Assembly (NCBI GenBank): GCA_016935885.1
Contig: JAFGQA010000160.1
Location: 1 to 30,041, forward strand
DNA from: Phycisphaerae bacterium
GTDB taxonomy: Bacteria > Planctomycetota > Phycisphaerae > UBA1845 > UTPLA1
Direction: 5' to 3'
DNA length: 30,041 bases
In this document: in pieces, positions 16,136-24,870 of the stretch
Position numbering within the stretch: the stretch's first letter is position 1
How the letters are laid out: every line of letters begins with the position of its first letter
Position numbers and translations under genes: made by a program
Notes under the pieces: generated by a model
Told to the model about the DNA's origin: nothing
The model's database searches: none
Seen by the model: only the letters and a program-made list of their open reading frames with translations

Positions 16136-17875
16136 TCAATGACCAACACGGGCTTCCCCGCGCAACTCTGTCGTCGCCCACCGAGCTAACTTCTCCCGGA
16201 AGATCTTCGCGTTATGCCGAATGTCCACCGGAAACGCCGGATGATAAAGGACCGTGTCGATGGACTGCGTCAAGTCGTTCTGTCGGGCAAGATCGAGAAG
16301 CTCGCGTGTCAGCTGCTCCTTCCCAGTTCCGTCGTCGCCCGCTTCCAGCTCGGTGCACATGACGGGCTTTTGCCGCGGTGCCTCGCCGATGCCCACCAAT
16401 GCCGATCGGAACACGCGTGGGTGTTGATTGAAGATCGCCTCGCACGGCACCGTGAACAGCGTCCCGTTCTCCGTGACGACGCGATGCGCCTTGCGCCCAC
16501 AGAACCACAGCCGCCCCTGCTCGTCGAAGTGACCGACGTCGCCCATACGATGCCAAATGATGTACGATTGGGGATGGATGATTGGGGATTGGGGATGGGC
16601 GCTCCTGCCTTCGCGCGTATCAGTGATCTTTGCCAACCGCGTCGCAGCGGCGTCGGTGCAATACTCGCGTGTGACAACGGGTCCCTTGACCACAATCTCG
16701 CCGATCTCGTCCGTCGGCAGAACCAGATCATCCGACCAGGTATCGATCGGATCATCGGTGATCTTGATGACACGCACCGTCACGCCCGGCATCGGCCGGC
16801 CGACGCACGTCCCGCCGCCGCGCGCGGACTGATCGCGCGTCTCTCGCAGGATCTCCCCGCTGCCGATCGACGCCACCGGCAGCGCCTCCGTCGCCCCATA
16901 CGGCGTATGGATCTCCGCCTCGCCCTCCAACATCCGGCCGAACCGCTCGAGCGTCGCCGGCGGCACGGGCGCCCCGGCCGACACGACACGCTTCAAGGAC
17001 GACAGCTTGACGCCGTGGGCCTCGCCGTACCGCCCCACGCGGTCTAGCAATGCCGGCGAGCCGAACATGTGTGTCACGCCCTGATCGCGAATCGCCCCGA
17101 TGATCTTCACGGGATCGACCGACGCCGGACGCGTCGGGTCCATGTCCGGGAGGACAGCCGTCATACCCAACGCCGGATCGAACAACGCAAACAGCGGAAA
17201 CGTCGGCAAGTCAACCTCGCCCGGGCGGATATTGAGATGCTCCCGCAGGATCCGCACCTGGGCGTCGAACATGCCGTGCAGATACAACACGCCCTTCGGC
17301 GGACCCGTGCTGCCGGTCGTGAAGATGATCGCCGCGGGTTCGTCTTCCCGCGTCGTCGCCATCTCGTACGGCCGCCACGGATCGGTTCGTAGGTCCTGCA
17401 ATCGTAATCCGCCCCAACACCACCGCCGCCCCACCGTAACGCATACCCGTACCGACTTGAACGCCCCCGGGTGCAGCACGCGCAGCACATGCGCCAGTGG
17501 AATCCCGACGAACGCCTCCGCCTCGACGGCGCGGAGGCAACCCACCATCCGCGATGTGCCCATCCCCGGATCGATCAACACCGGCACTGCGCCAACCTTG
17601 TAGAGCGCAAACACCAGCGCGAAGAACTCCACGCTCGGCCGCACCATCAGAATCGTCCGCGTCCCGCGGAGAATGCCCGCGCGCTCCAACCCGTGTGCGT
17701 AACGATCCGTCTCCCGGTCAAGTTCCAGGAACGTCAGATGCCGATACGCAACCCGATCATGCGCGCCCCGCCCCACCGGCCAGACAATCGCTCGCTGATC
17801 CGGCTGCCGGCGCGCCGTCTCGGGCAGGTACGCCGCCACATTGACGAGGTCGTTCTCTCCAACGTCGTGCATCAT
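16136..17875 (-). CDS. OleC-like AMP-dependent ligase (beta-lactone synthetase)
   Basis: An ANL-superfamily adenylating enzyme that in the ole pathway converts the 2-alkyl-3-hydroxyacid to a beta-lactone. The ATP loop FTTGSTGPPKG is near residue 185, TPYGATEALPVASIGSGE (A5-type) near 325, and the C-terminal hinge HRMGDVGHFDEQGRLWFCGR near 441, wording that is characteristic of OleC. I chose the ATG at 17875 (adjacent ATG at 17872); a TTG at 17896 is also in frame. About 20 residues just before HRMGD (HPQSPIIHPQS) are encoded by a repeated CATCCCCAATC sequence and look inserted. The gene lies about 50 bases after oleB and shares its strand. Confidence 0.9.
   Translation of the reverse strand: MMHDVGENDLVNVAAYLPETARRQPDQRAIVWPVGRGAHDRVAYRHLTFLELDRETDRYAHGLERAGILRGTRTILMVRPSVEFFALVFALYKVGAVPVLIDPGMGTSRMVGCLRAVEAEAFVGIPLAHVLRVLHPGAFKSVRVCVTVGRRWCWGGLRLQDLRTDPWRPYEMATTREDEPAAIIFTTGSTGPPKGVLYLHGMFDAQVRILREHLNIRPGEVDLPTFPLFALFDPALGMTAVLPDMDPTRPASVDPVKIIGAIRDQGVTHMFGSPALLDRVGRYGEAHGVKLSSLKRVVSAGAPVPPATLERFGRMLEGEAEIHTPYGATEALPVASIGSGEILRETRDQSARGGGTCVGRPMPGVTVRVIKITDDPIDTWSDDLVLPTDEIGEIVVKGPVVTREYCTDAAATRLAKITDTREGRSAHPQSPIIHPQSYIIWHRMGDVGHFDEQGRLWFCGRKAHRVVTENGTLFTVPCEAIFNQHPRVFRSALVGIGEAPRQKPVMCTELEAGDDGTGKEQLTRELLDLARQNDLTQSIDTVLYHPAFPVDIRHNAKIFREKLARWATTELRGEARVGH
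16557..16602. repeat. GATTGGGGAT repeat inserted in the oleC coding region
   Basis: GATTGGGGAT occurs three times within 46 bases, the last two in direct succession, with a related GGGGATGG between. On the plus strand this makes four runs of three or four G, so it could also form a G-quadruplex. It is translated in frame from the minus strand as His-Pro-Gln-Ser-type repeats in oleC. Confidence 0.65.
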
Positions 17876-17926
17876 CACCGCCGTTACGCCCGTCAATCTC
17901 GACTTGGCTTGCCGTTTGGCGGCCTG

Positions 17927-18832
17927 TCAATCGCCAATTGGATGGCGCGTCAGGAAACCCCGCACCAACAGCACGATCTCGTCGCGCGCATCTTCCAGCA
18001 CGTAGTGCCCCGCATCGGAAAACGCGTGCACTTCGGCCTTGGGAAACCGCCGCCGCCACTCGGTCAGGAAATGACGGTCGAACACAAAGTCCCGCTCGCC
18101 CCAGCAGATCAGCATCGGCACATCCGCGAGCACGTGCAGATGGTCGTCCACCCACTTCGCCAAGTTGTAACTCCGGTCCCCCGGCCGCAGCGGGATATCC
18201 TGCACGAACCGCAGCGTCGCGATGCGGCTCGCCCACGCGTCGTACGGCGCCGTCAGCCCGCGGCGCACGTCGCGCGGCAACCCCTTGGCCGTCGCCATGA
18301 ACGTCGCCCCCCAGGCGAACAGATTGAGCCCCCGCACGAGCAAGCTCGCCAACGGATTCCGCCCGTGCAGCGCCCACAGCCGCCACGGCAGGTTCTTGTC
18401 CGTCGGCATCAGGAACGCCGCCGTATTCATTACGATCAACCGCGCTACTCGCTCCGGCCGCCGCAGCGCGCACGCCATCCCAATCATCCCGCCCCAATCG
18501 TGCATCACCAACGTCACGCCACGCGCCAAACCCAGATGATCCAGCAGCGCCTCGATATCGTCCACCCGTCGCTCAAGCACGTAGTCATACCGATCATCCC
18601 CCGGCTTATCCGAAAGCCCGCAACCGATATGATCCGGCACGACACATCGGTACGAACCCCGCAGGGCCTTCACCAGCTCCCGAAAGTGGAATGACCACGT
18701 CGGATTCCCGTGCACCATCACCACCGGCTCGCCGCAGCCCTCATCCACATAGTGATAACGCAGCCCGTGCTGGTCAAGATAGTGACCCTCAAACGGATAC
18801 AGGTCTCGCCACGCTTGGACCTTTGCCCTCAT
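17927..18832 (-). CDS. OleB-like alpha/beta hydrolase (beta-lactone decarboxylase)
   Basis: A haloalkane-dehalogenase-like alpha/beta hydrolase. In the ole pathway OleB decarboxylates the beta-lactone to a cis-olefin. Key parts: HGNPTWSFHFRELV (oxyanion region, near residue 37), HDWGGMIGMACAL with the nucleophile Asp (near 110), CWGERDFVFDRHFL (acid, near 250) and FSDAGHYVLEDA with the catalytic His (near 272). I chose the ATG at 18832, which begins MRAKVQAWRDLYPFEGHYLD as in typical family members (301 residues). An ATG at 18898 and a TTG at 18919 give N-terminal extensions without support. It is the first gene of the minus-strand ole cluster; oleA, the condensing enzyme usually next to it, is absent. 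The spacer to the divergent selenoprotein gene probably holds promoters for both. Confidence 0.88.
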   Translation of the reverse strand: MRAKVQAWRDLYPFEGHYLDQHGLRYHYVDEGCGEPVVMVHGNPTWSFHFRELVKALRGSYRCVVPDHIGCGLSDKPGDDRYDYVLERRVDDIEALLDHLGLARGVTLVMHDWGGMIGMACALRRPERVARLIVMNTAAFLMPTDKNLPWRLWALHGRNPLASLLVRGLNLFAWGATFMATAKGLPRDVRRGLTAPYDAWASRIATLRFVQDIPLRPGDRSYNLAKWVDDHLHVLADVPMLICWGERDFVFDRHFLTEWRRRFPKAEVHAFSDAGHYVLEDARDEIVLLVRGFLTRHPIGD

Positions 18833-19215
18833 CCGTGCATCGTCATGCGAATCCCCACGGCCGGCAACCCCGTCGGCAGGCCGCGCAAAGTCACACATAA
18901 CCGCGCCAAACGTGCCCAAGCTTGGCCGGGCCGGGCCACATCATCGGACGCACGGCCACGCCTTGGGCTGGCTCTCGGGCTCGTCTGACTCCAGCACAGC
19001 GGCCCTGCGCCGCAGAGTTATCCGCCACGTGGTTATATACACATCCCGGACACGCCTTGGGCCCTGTCCCTGTATGGGCGGCCGATTGATTCCTGGGGCG
19101 CATTGGGATATGCTGAAATGCGTGAGGGCCGCCTGCCCGTGGCTGTGCGTGGGGGCAATCAGGCAAGAACCACTCGGTTTTCGGCCCGGCAGGCAATTGG
19201 GGTAAGGAGATACCA
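18833..19215. other. Divergent spacer between oleB and the selenoprotein gene
   Basis: No gene is seen. The stretch must contain promoters for the minus-strand ole genes and the plus-strand selenoprotein gene. The only AT-rich block is GGTTATATACACA near 19030, which could serve as a -10 element. No matching -35 stood out, and no clear operator palindrome was found. The right end holds the strong ribosome site GTAAGGAGAT (19202-19211). Confidence 0.4.
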
Positions 19216-22164
19216 ATGAAAACGGATCGGTTCCACGCAAGGAGCGACGTCCCGTCTGCGTGGCTTCTGGCCGCGCTCGCAGTTGCGACCGTCTTTCCGC
19301 TGACCGCCGTCGCCGCGGATCGGCTGGTGGTTTGTGAGGAGTTCACCGCCTGCGGAGGATGAGTACCCTACAACTACTACGCGGGTGCCGCGTTAGACAT
19401 GATGCTGGACGACTATGGTCCGGACGGGGCCATCGATCCCGGCACGTTCACGCTCGTTCAAATCCAGCGCGATCCCCCATACTCGACGCCTTGGGGAGAC
19501 GCGCGAAAGACGTTCTACGACGTGACACAGTATCCGACCGCCTGGTTTGACGGCGTCGAAGGGTGGGAGGGCGCTTATACGGACGTCGGCCAGATGTACG
19601 ATCTCTACGAGGGCATATACCTGGCACGACGGGCGGTTCCTACCGACGTCACAATCGAGCTTGGCGGCGAGGAGGTCAGCGGCCAGACGTATCGGGTCTT
19701 CACAAAGGTCTGCCTCGAGCCCGGCGGCGAGGCCAAGCATGTGCTCCTCTACGTGACCCAGGTCCTGGACCACTGGCCCCCCACTGAAGACTACCACCGA
19801 AACGGCTTCAAGCAGACAGCCGATGCCACGGACGTCTATCTCACGCCGGGCCAGTGCGGCGAAGTCATTGGACACGAGTTCACGTTCGACGATGACAGTT
19901 GGGCCGCTCAAGACGACATCAAGATCGTCGCCTGGATTCAGGAGCCTGAGGGGAACGCTCCCGCGGAGGTCTATCAGGCTGCCGTGATGACCTGGCCCTT
20001 CCCGGCGCTTCTCGAACCGGGAACGACGACCGTGCCGTTCTTCGACGATTTCCCGAGTACGACAATTAACGAGACTTTGTGGACCGGCGTCGAGGACGCC
20101 GAAATCAACGACCTGGCCGTCGACGAACCCAGTCTGCCGTACTCGATGAACCTGAACGGGTCTTCGTCGGGTGGTGACAAGATCCGCACGGCACGAATGG
20201 ACACCGGCTCACTACCGGAGGTCCTGCTGGAATACCACTACCAGCGGACAGGAGGCGGGGATTCTCCCGAGGCCAACGAGGACCTCGTCGTGGAGTATTT
20301 CAACAGCAGCTTCGAGTGGGTCGAGATCGTCCGTTATCCCGGTGAAGGCCCCGACGAGGACCCGTTCGTCCTTGCGTCCCACGTATTGGCGGCGGAGGAC
20401 GCGCTGCACGCCAATTTCCGGGTCCAGTTTCGCGTGGTCTCGTCGGACGTTGGTGAAGACGATTGGTTCGTGGACAACGTGTACATTTACACGACGCCGG
20501 ATACCGACCCACCTGAACCAGACCCGATGACATGGCAAACGCCGCCGGCCCCACTCAGTACCTCGACGATTAACTTGACCGCTACACCGGGCACCGACCA
20601 CTGGCCGCCGGTCTGGTACTCCTTCGAGAGCTCGGGCGACTGCAGCAGCAGCGATTGGCAAACGTCAAGCACCTACGTCGCGTCGGTGACGGGGCCCAAC
20701 ACCTTGTGCGTCTACCAGGTCCGAGCCCGCGACAGCGCCGAGCCACCCAACGTGGGTGAGTTCTCCATGCCCGCGTCCGTGGCCAGCGACATCGAAACGC
20801 CCACGGGCCTTGCCTCCGGGGCCACATCGGAAACGACCATTGAGGTGACGGCCACCGGCACGTTCACAAACCTCGACCAAGGCAGCTCGGGGCTGTTCTT
20901 CCAATGCCTGGAGGCGGGCACCGACAGCGGTTGGATCCAGGACACGACCTGGATCGCCGTCGGCCTGGCGCCTGGCACCGAACACACATTCACGGTCAAG
21001 GCGAGGAATCAGACGCAACACGAAACCGGCTCGGTACAGGCCTACTTCAGCACGACGAGCAGCGGCACCTGTCCGACGCAGATGGGCGATGCGAACGGCG
21101 ACGGCGAGCTGAATGGGAACGACGTCGCCGCCTTCGTCCGCGTCAAGCTGGGCTCGCCGGAACCTGGCGACCACCCTGCATGTGTCAGCTACGGCGACAC
21201 ATTGGAAGAAGACCTGGCCGGTTTCCTCGCGGATTTGCTCGGGCCGACGCTCCAGCGCGCGAGCAGCCTCGACCCTGGACCGGAGGAGCTGGTCCAAGCC
21301 GACGCTATGGACATCGTCGTGCCAGGCTACTCCGTCCCGTCGTTCGTCCACTGGGACGAGGACGGCCTCAAGGACCTGGTCGTCGGTGAAGGAAGTGGCG
21401 CCGCCACACCCAAGGTCCGCGTCTACCTGAACGTCGGAACGGACTCCGCCCCGGCGTTTTCAACGTTCTTCTATGCCCAATCGGACGGCTCCGACCTCAC
21501 GGTGCCCGGCGAAGGCTGCCTGGGCCTGTTCCCCCGTGTCGTGTACTGGGACGGGGACGGCCTCAAGGACCTCCTCGTTGGACAGGCGGACGGAAAGGTC
21601 TCGCTTTTCCTGAACGTCAACACAGATGACGAGCCGCTCTTCGACGAGGGGACGATCCTCCAGGTGGGGCACCCGGGCTACAAGGTGGATATCGACGTGG
21701 GTCTGCGGGCAACGCCCACCGCGTTGGACTGGAACAGCGACGGCAAGAAAGACCTCGTCACGGGGGCCCTGGACGGCGCGATACACGTCTTCCTCAACGA
21801 AGGCACCGATGCCGAACCAGACTTCCGTAGTGAGATGCTCGCGCAGGCACAGGGTGAAGACTTGATCGTGCCCGCGAGCCGTTCCAGCCCGGTGATCCTC
21901 GATCTTGACGATGACGGCAGAAAGGATCTTCTGGCCGGCAACACGGAGGGGCAACTCGCTTTCTACAATAACAACGGCGATGATGATGCGCCGAGTTTCT
22001 GGGACTACTCGCTTGTTGAGGCCAACGGTATCGAGATCGACCTTCCGGGTACGCCGCGGTCCAGGCCTTTCGTGTGCGACTGGACGAACGACGGTTTCCT
22101 GGACGTGCTGATCGGCGCGGGCGACGGCAAGGTGCACCTATACCAAGGCATCCCAGGCGAGTGA
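19216..22164 (+). CDS. Predicted secreted selenoprotein: CxxU thioredoxin-like domain, dockerin-like segment, VCBS/FG-GAP propeller
   Basis: The ATG at 19216 has an AAGGAGAT ribosome site four bases away. Residues 1-34 are a signal peptide (WLLAALAVATVFPLTAVAA, cleavage after Ala-Ala). The mature protein starts with RLVVCEEFTACGG followed by an in-frame TGA at residue 49, then VPYNYYAGAAL. This matches exported thioredoxin-like (Omp28-like) proteins, whose EEFT...CxxC has Cys where TGA stands, so the motif is Cys46-Gly-Gly-Sec49. A cis-Pro motif, YPTAWFDG, follows near 108. A hairpin fitting a bacterial SECIS lies after the TGA. Then come a beta-sandwich region (about 270-430), FN3-like segments, a dockerin-like GDANGDGELNGND (about 625), and propeller repeats with DxDxDGxxD-type loops (about 697-982). 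Read conventionally, the gene would start at 19399 and lose both signal peptide and active site. The alternative is a nonsense mutation. Confidence 0.8.
19379..19393 (+). promoter_or_regulatory. Candidate bacterial SECIS element
   Basis: ACGCGG (19379-19384) pairs perfectly with CCGCGT (19388-19393) around the three-base loop GTG. The loop begins with G then U, as bacterial SECIS elements require of the apical loop. The loop G at 19385 is 22 bases after the TGA, inside the usual window of about 16-37. The element is part of the coding sequence, as is normal in bacteria, and would recruit SelB with Sec-tRNA. Confidence 0.72.
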
Positions 22165-22176
22165 CTGCTCGCCTTT
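22155..22176 (+). terminator. Possible weak terminator of the selenoprotein gene
   Basis: AGGCGAG (22155-22161) pairs with CTCGCCT (22168-22174) around TGACTG, overlapping the TGA stop codon, and is followed by only two more T. The 7-bp stem is convincing; the short T-run makes intrinsic termination uncertain. Confidence 0.4.
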
Positions 22177-22236
22177 GGCTGCTCCTCTCCTCGAACGGAA
22201 CCCATCACACTTCCGGCGGCATTCAATGCTGGGTGC

Positions 22237-22259
22237 CACGGGCGGCTTGTCCGCCCGTG
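22237..22259. repeat. Palindrome family with CTTGY loop, third copy
   Basis: CACGGGCGG and CCGCCCGTG pair in a perfect 9-bp stem around CTTGT. It shares the GTGCCAC left flank with the copies at 9133 and 13908. Confidence 0.75.
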
Positions 22260-22290
22260 CCGTCTCTCTGGCGAACTCGTGAGGCACGCA

Positions 22291-22313
22291 CACTGGCAGA
22301 CAAGCTGCCAGTG
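22291..22313. repeat. Palindrome family with CTTGY loop, fourth copy, inverted
   Basis: CACTGGCAG and CTGCCAGTG pair in a perfect 9-bp stem around ACAAG, the reverse complement of CTTGT, so this copy is inverted relative to its neighbour 31 bases away. The pair is framed by a 16-base direct repeat, GCTCCTCTCCTCGAAC, at 22181-22196 and 22344-22359. Confidence 0.75.
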
Positions 22314-22433
22314 GCACTCGCCCGAACTGTCACGGCCCGAGATGCTCCTCTCCTCGAACCCCGGATGCGCCTGGCGAGACCCGCTGGGCGAACGGTTGCC
22401 GTTCAGGTATGATCGCGCCAGAGGAACAGCATC

Positions 22434-23897
22434 ATGCAGACCGATCGACTCAACGTGACGCGCCGGCCGGAGAAGTTCATCTCGGATGACCGGCGCGTCA
22501 TTACGCGGTTCTTCCTGCCGGGCGGCGAAGATCGCATCCGGTCTGTGCTCGACCGCGTGCTCGGCCTCAGCGATGCGGAGGTCTCCAAGGTCCTGTCCGA
22601 AGTCCTCCAGAGCTTCGCCGGACGGCACAAGGACATCGGCGGTGTCTTCCTCGATCACTACGGCAAGGTAGCTCACCTCCTTGACAAGAGCCGCGACGCC
22701 CTGGGACGCAAGCGCCAAATGCTCATCGGCGCGTACTTCACGATGGAATACTCCATCGAGTCTGCCGCGTTGTTCAACCCATCCATCGTGCCGCACCCAG
22801 ATCAGTCGGGGCTCGCCGCAGGCGACACGCGCTTTATCATGAGCCTGCGGGCGACCGGCGAGGGACACGTCTCGTCGATCGTCTTTCGCACCGGCGTGAT
22901 CGACGCGTCCGGCGAGATCCGTTTCGACCCCGTCGGACGCTTCGTCGAAATCGCCAAGCATGTGAAAGACCGGCTCTATGACAAGAGCACGTATTTCCTC
23001 AAACTGATCGAGATGGGCGGGTACGACGACCTCGCGCAGACTGTGATCGACAAGCTGCCCGAACAGTTCACATTCCAGGAGCTCGATTGCAAAATCGAGG
23101 AGACGGCCCGGGAACAGAGCCAACCCAGCTCGTTTCACGAGACCGCCGAGCACATGCGATGGCTCGCCCAGTCCAACTATCACCTCAAGTTCCCGGACGA
23201 CGCCACGCCGTCGGAGGTGGTTATCTTCCCAACATCGGAGAACGAAAGCCGAGGCATCGAAGATGTCCGCTTCGTCCGCTTTGTCGACGACGACGGCAGC
23301 GTGACGTACTACGGGACATACACGGCGTACAACGGCTTTCGCATCCTGCCGCAACTGCTCGAAACGCCCGCTTTCTCCCGGTTCCGCATCACGACCCTCA
23401 ACGGCCGCTACTGTCAGAACAAGGGCATGGCGCTGTTCCCGCACAAGGTTGACGGCTGGTACCTGATGGTCTCCCGGATCGACGGCGAGAACCTGTACAT
23501 CATGCCGTCGAAGAACATCCGCTTCTGGAACGACGCCACGCGGTTGCAGACGCCGGCCTATCCGTGGGAGTTCGTGCAACTCGGCAACTGCGGCTCGCCC
23601 ATCGAGACGGACCAGGGCTGGATCCTCCTGACGCACGCCGTCGGGCCGTTGCGGCGGTACTGCATGGGCGCGTCCTTGCTGGACCTCGAAGACCCGAAGA
23701 AGGTCATCGGCCATCTCAAAGAGCCCCTGCTGATGCCGGCGGAAGATGAACGTGAGGGCTACGTCCCCAACGTCGTGTACTCCTGCGGCTCACTGATCCA
23801 CGGCGACCAGCTCGTCATCCCTTACGCCATGGCCGACTCGGCCACGAGCTTTGCCACCGTCGCCGTGAAAGACCTGCTCGATCACATGAAGCGCTGA
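22434..23897 (+). CDS. GH130-type glycoside hydrolase/phosphorylase
   Basis: A 487-residue protein with the five-bladed propeller of GH130 (beta-mannoside phosphorylases and related hydrolases). An N-terminal extension of about 100 helical residues (LSDAEVSKVLSEVLQSFAGR) precedes the catalytic part: ESAALFNPSIVPHPDQS, SRGIEDVRFVRFVDDDGSVT, YNGFRILPQLLETPAFSRFR, then QLGNCGSPIETDQGWILLTH, AVGPLRRYCMGASLLD and EREGYVPNVVYSCGSLIHGD, which are standard GH130 signatures. No signal peptide is present, so it is cytoplasmic. AGAGGAA is the ribosome site for the ATG at 22434. It ends 17 bases before the end of a convergent membrane-protein gene. The substrate is probably a beta-mannoside, but the subfamily cannot be assigned. 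Confidence 0.9.
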   Translation: MQTDRLNVTRRPEKFISDDRRVITRFFLPGGEDRIRSVLDRVLGLSDAEVSKVLSEVLQSFAGRHKDIGGVFLDHYGKVAHLLDKSRDALGRKRQMLIGAYFTMEYSIESAALFNPSIVPHPDQSGLAAGDTRFIMSLRATGEGHVSSIVFRTGVIDASGEIRFDPVGRFVEIAKHVKDRLYDKSTYFLKLIEMGGYDDLAQTVIDKLPEQFTFQELDCKIEETAREQSQPSSFHETAEHMRWLAQSNYHLKFPDDATPSEVVIFPTSENESRGIEDVRFVRFVDDDGSVTYYGTYTAYNGFRILPQLLETPAFSRFRITTLNGRYCQNKGMALFPHKVDGWYLMVSRIDGENLYIMPSKNIRFWNDATRLQTPAYPWEFVQLGNCGSPIETDQGWILLTHAVGPLRRYCMGASLLDLEDPKKVIGHLKEPLLMPAEDEREGYVPNVVYSCGSLIHGDQLVIPYAMADSATSFATVAVKDLLDHMKR

Positions 23898-23914
23898 CCG
23901 CATTGAGCAGAGCG

Positions 23915-24505
23915 TCATACGGGCTCGTTCCCCGCCGCTTGCCCATCTGACTGGTGCTCGTCCTCGGTCTGGCCGACCTGATCGGCCAGCCAGCGCTGGG
24001 CTTGCTCGCGCGTGGGGAATTGGATGAGCAGGCCCACGACCAGCAGGAGAGCGAAGATCAGGCTTAGTTTGTTGTGATCCATTATGTATGCGACACACAG
24101 GAAGAGGGCCGCGCCCTCATCGATTGCGGCTGCGACGATGGCCTTGACCGAGAACAGAGGCATGAGCCTGCTGGCTAGGCTATGAGGTAGCTCCTGATCC
24201 GAGGCATCTTCCGCCGAGGTCGTCGGGTCGGCTTGGTGCTCGGCTCGGGCGAGCTTGCGCCGGCCGGCGGCGGCGACCTTCGCGGCAATGAACGGGCCGA
24301 CGAACAGTGCGGCCATGCCGCAGGCGACGGCGACATAGGTAACGATGGGCCGCCGGTCGTCCTGGCTGAGGTCACTCCAAGGCTGGACAGGCATGAGGAA
24401 CACAATCGCCATGAAGGCGAGCGCACCAAGTGCCATCGCGGCGACAATGATCTGTAGTGTTCGCACCTGGGCGGCAGATACGAGGGGTCGGTCAGAATCG
24501 AGCAT
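23915..24505 (-). CDS. Hypothetical membrane protein
   Basis: A 196-residue protein. I chose the ATG at 24505, which has CGGAGGA as a ribosome site about eight bases upstream. Four hydrophobic segments are visible: IIVAAMALGALAFMAIVFLM, YVAVACGMAALFVGPFIAAK, AIVAAAIDEGAALFLCVAYI and LSLIFALLLVVGLLIQF. A charged loop separates the second and third, and the C-terminus is acidic and hydrophilic (RWLADQVGQTEDEHQ). I do not recognise the family; small multi-TM proteins of this kind are often found in planctomycetes. It shares its strand with yjbQ upstream but is 365 bases away. The reading frame continues upstream of 24505 without a start signal. Confidence 0.65.
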   Translation of the reverse strand: MLDSDRPLVSAAQVRTLQIIVAAMALGALAFMAIVFLMPVQPWSDLSQDDRRPIVTYVAVACGMAALFVGPFIAAKVAAAGRRKLARAEHQADPTTSAEDASDQELPHSLASRLMPLFSVKAIVAAAIDEGAALFLCVAYIMDHNKLSLIFALLLVVGLLIQFPTREQAQRWLADQVGQTEDEHQSDGQAAGNEPV

Positions 24506-24870
24506 CACTGACGTCCTCCGAATGCGGCGTGTCCCCGGCCTGCTGATCAGAATCCACCAACAGCCAACAGCACCAAGTGAATCATATCGCGGCGGAACGG
24601 GTGAGCATAGACGTGCCCAACCCGCGGCATGTGACAAGGAGCCCGCAGGAAGCGGCGTGGCTCCAATGATCCGCAGGCTTCAGCGCGCGGCCCTGCATAC
24701 GCCAACCAGAGTGCTGTCTCCGACGTGCCAATCGGCCGCCGCGAACCGAAACTCGGTTTGGGCATTGCGATGGAATAACGTGGCAGATTGTGCCACTTGG
24801 CTGGCCTGCTGGCTGGCCGTTTGGCGGATCGAATTCCTGCGTTATTCGTGCGCGACTCCTTACCGCTGGT
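24506..24870. other. Gene-free spacer with one dispersed motif
   Basis: No gene with start signals or known motifs is seen on either strand. At 24811-24827 it holds a 16/17 match (GGCTGGCCGTTTGGCGG) to a word found exactly at 3491-3507 and 17906-17922. The rest shows nothing distinct. Confidence 0.5.

Noticed and set aside
19399..22164. Reading the propeller gene as starting at the ATG at 19399
   Set aside because: This start has no ribosome site and would cut a thioredoxin-like domain in half; the frame continues upstream to a signal peptide.
22005..23714. Minus-strand frame of 569 codons opposite the GH130 gene
   Set aside because: It is the antisense shadow of a well-supported GH130 gene and has no motif.
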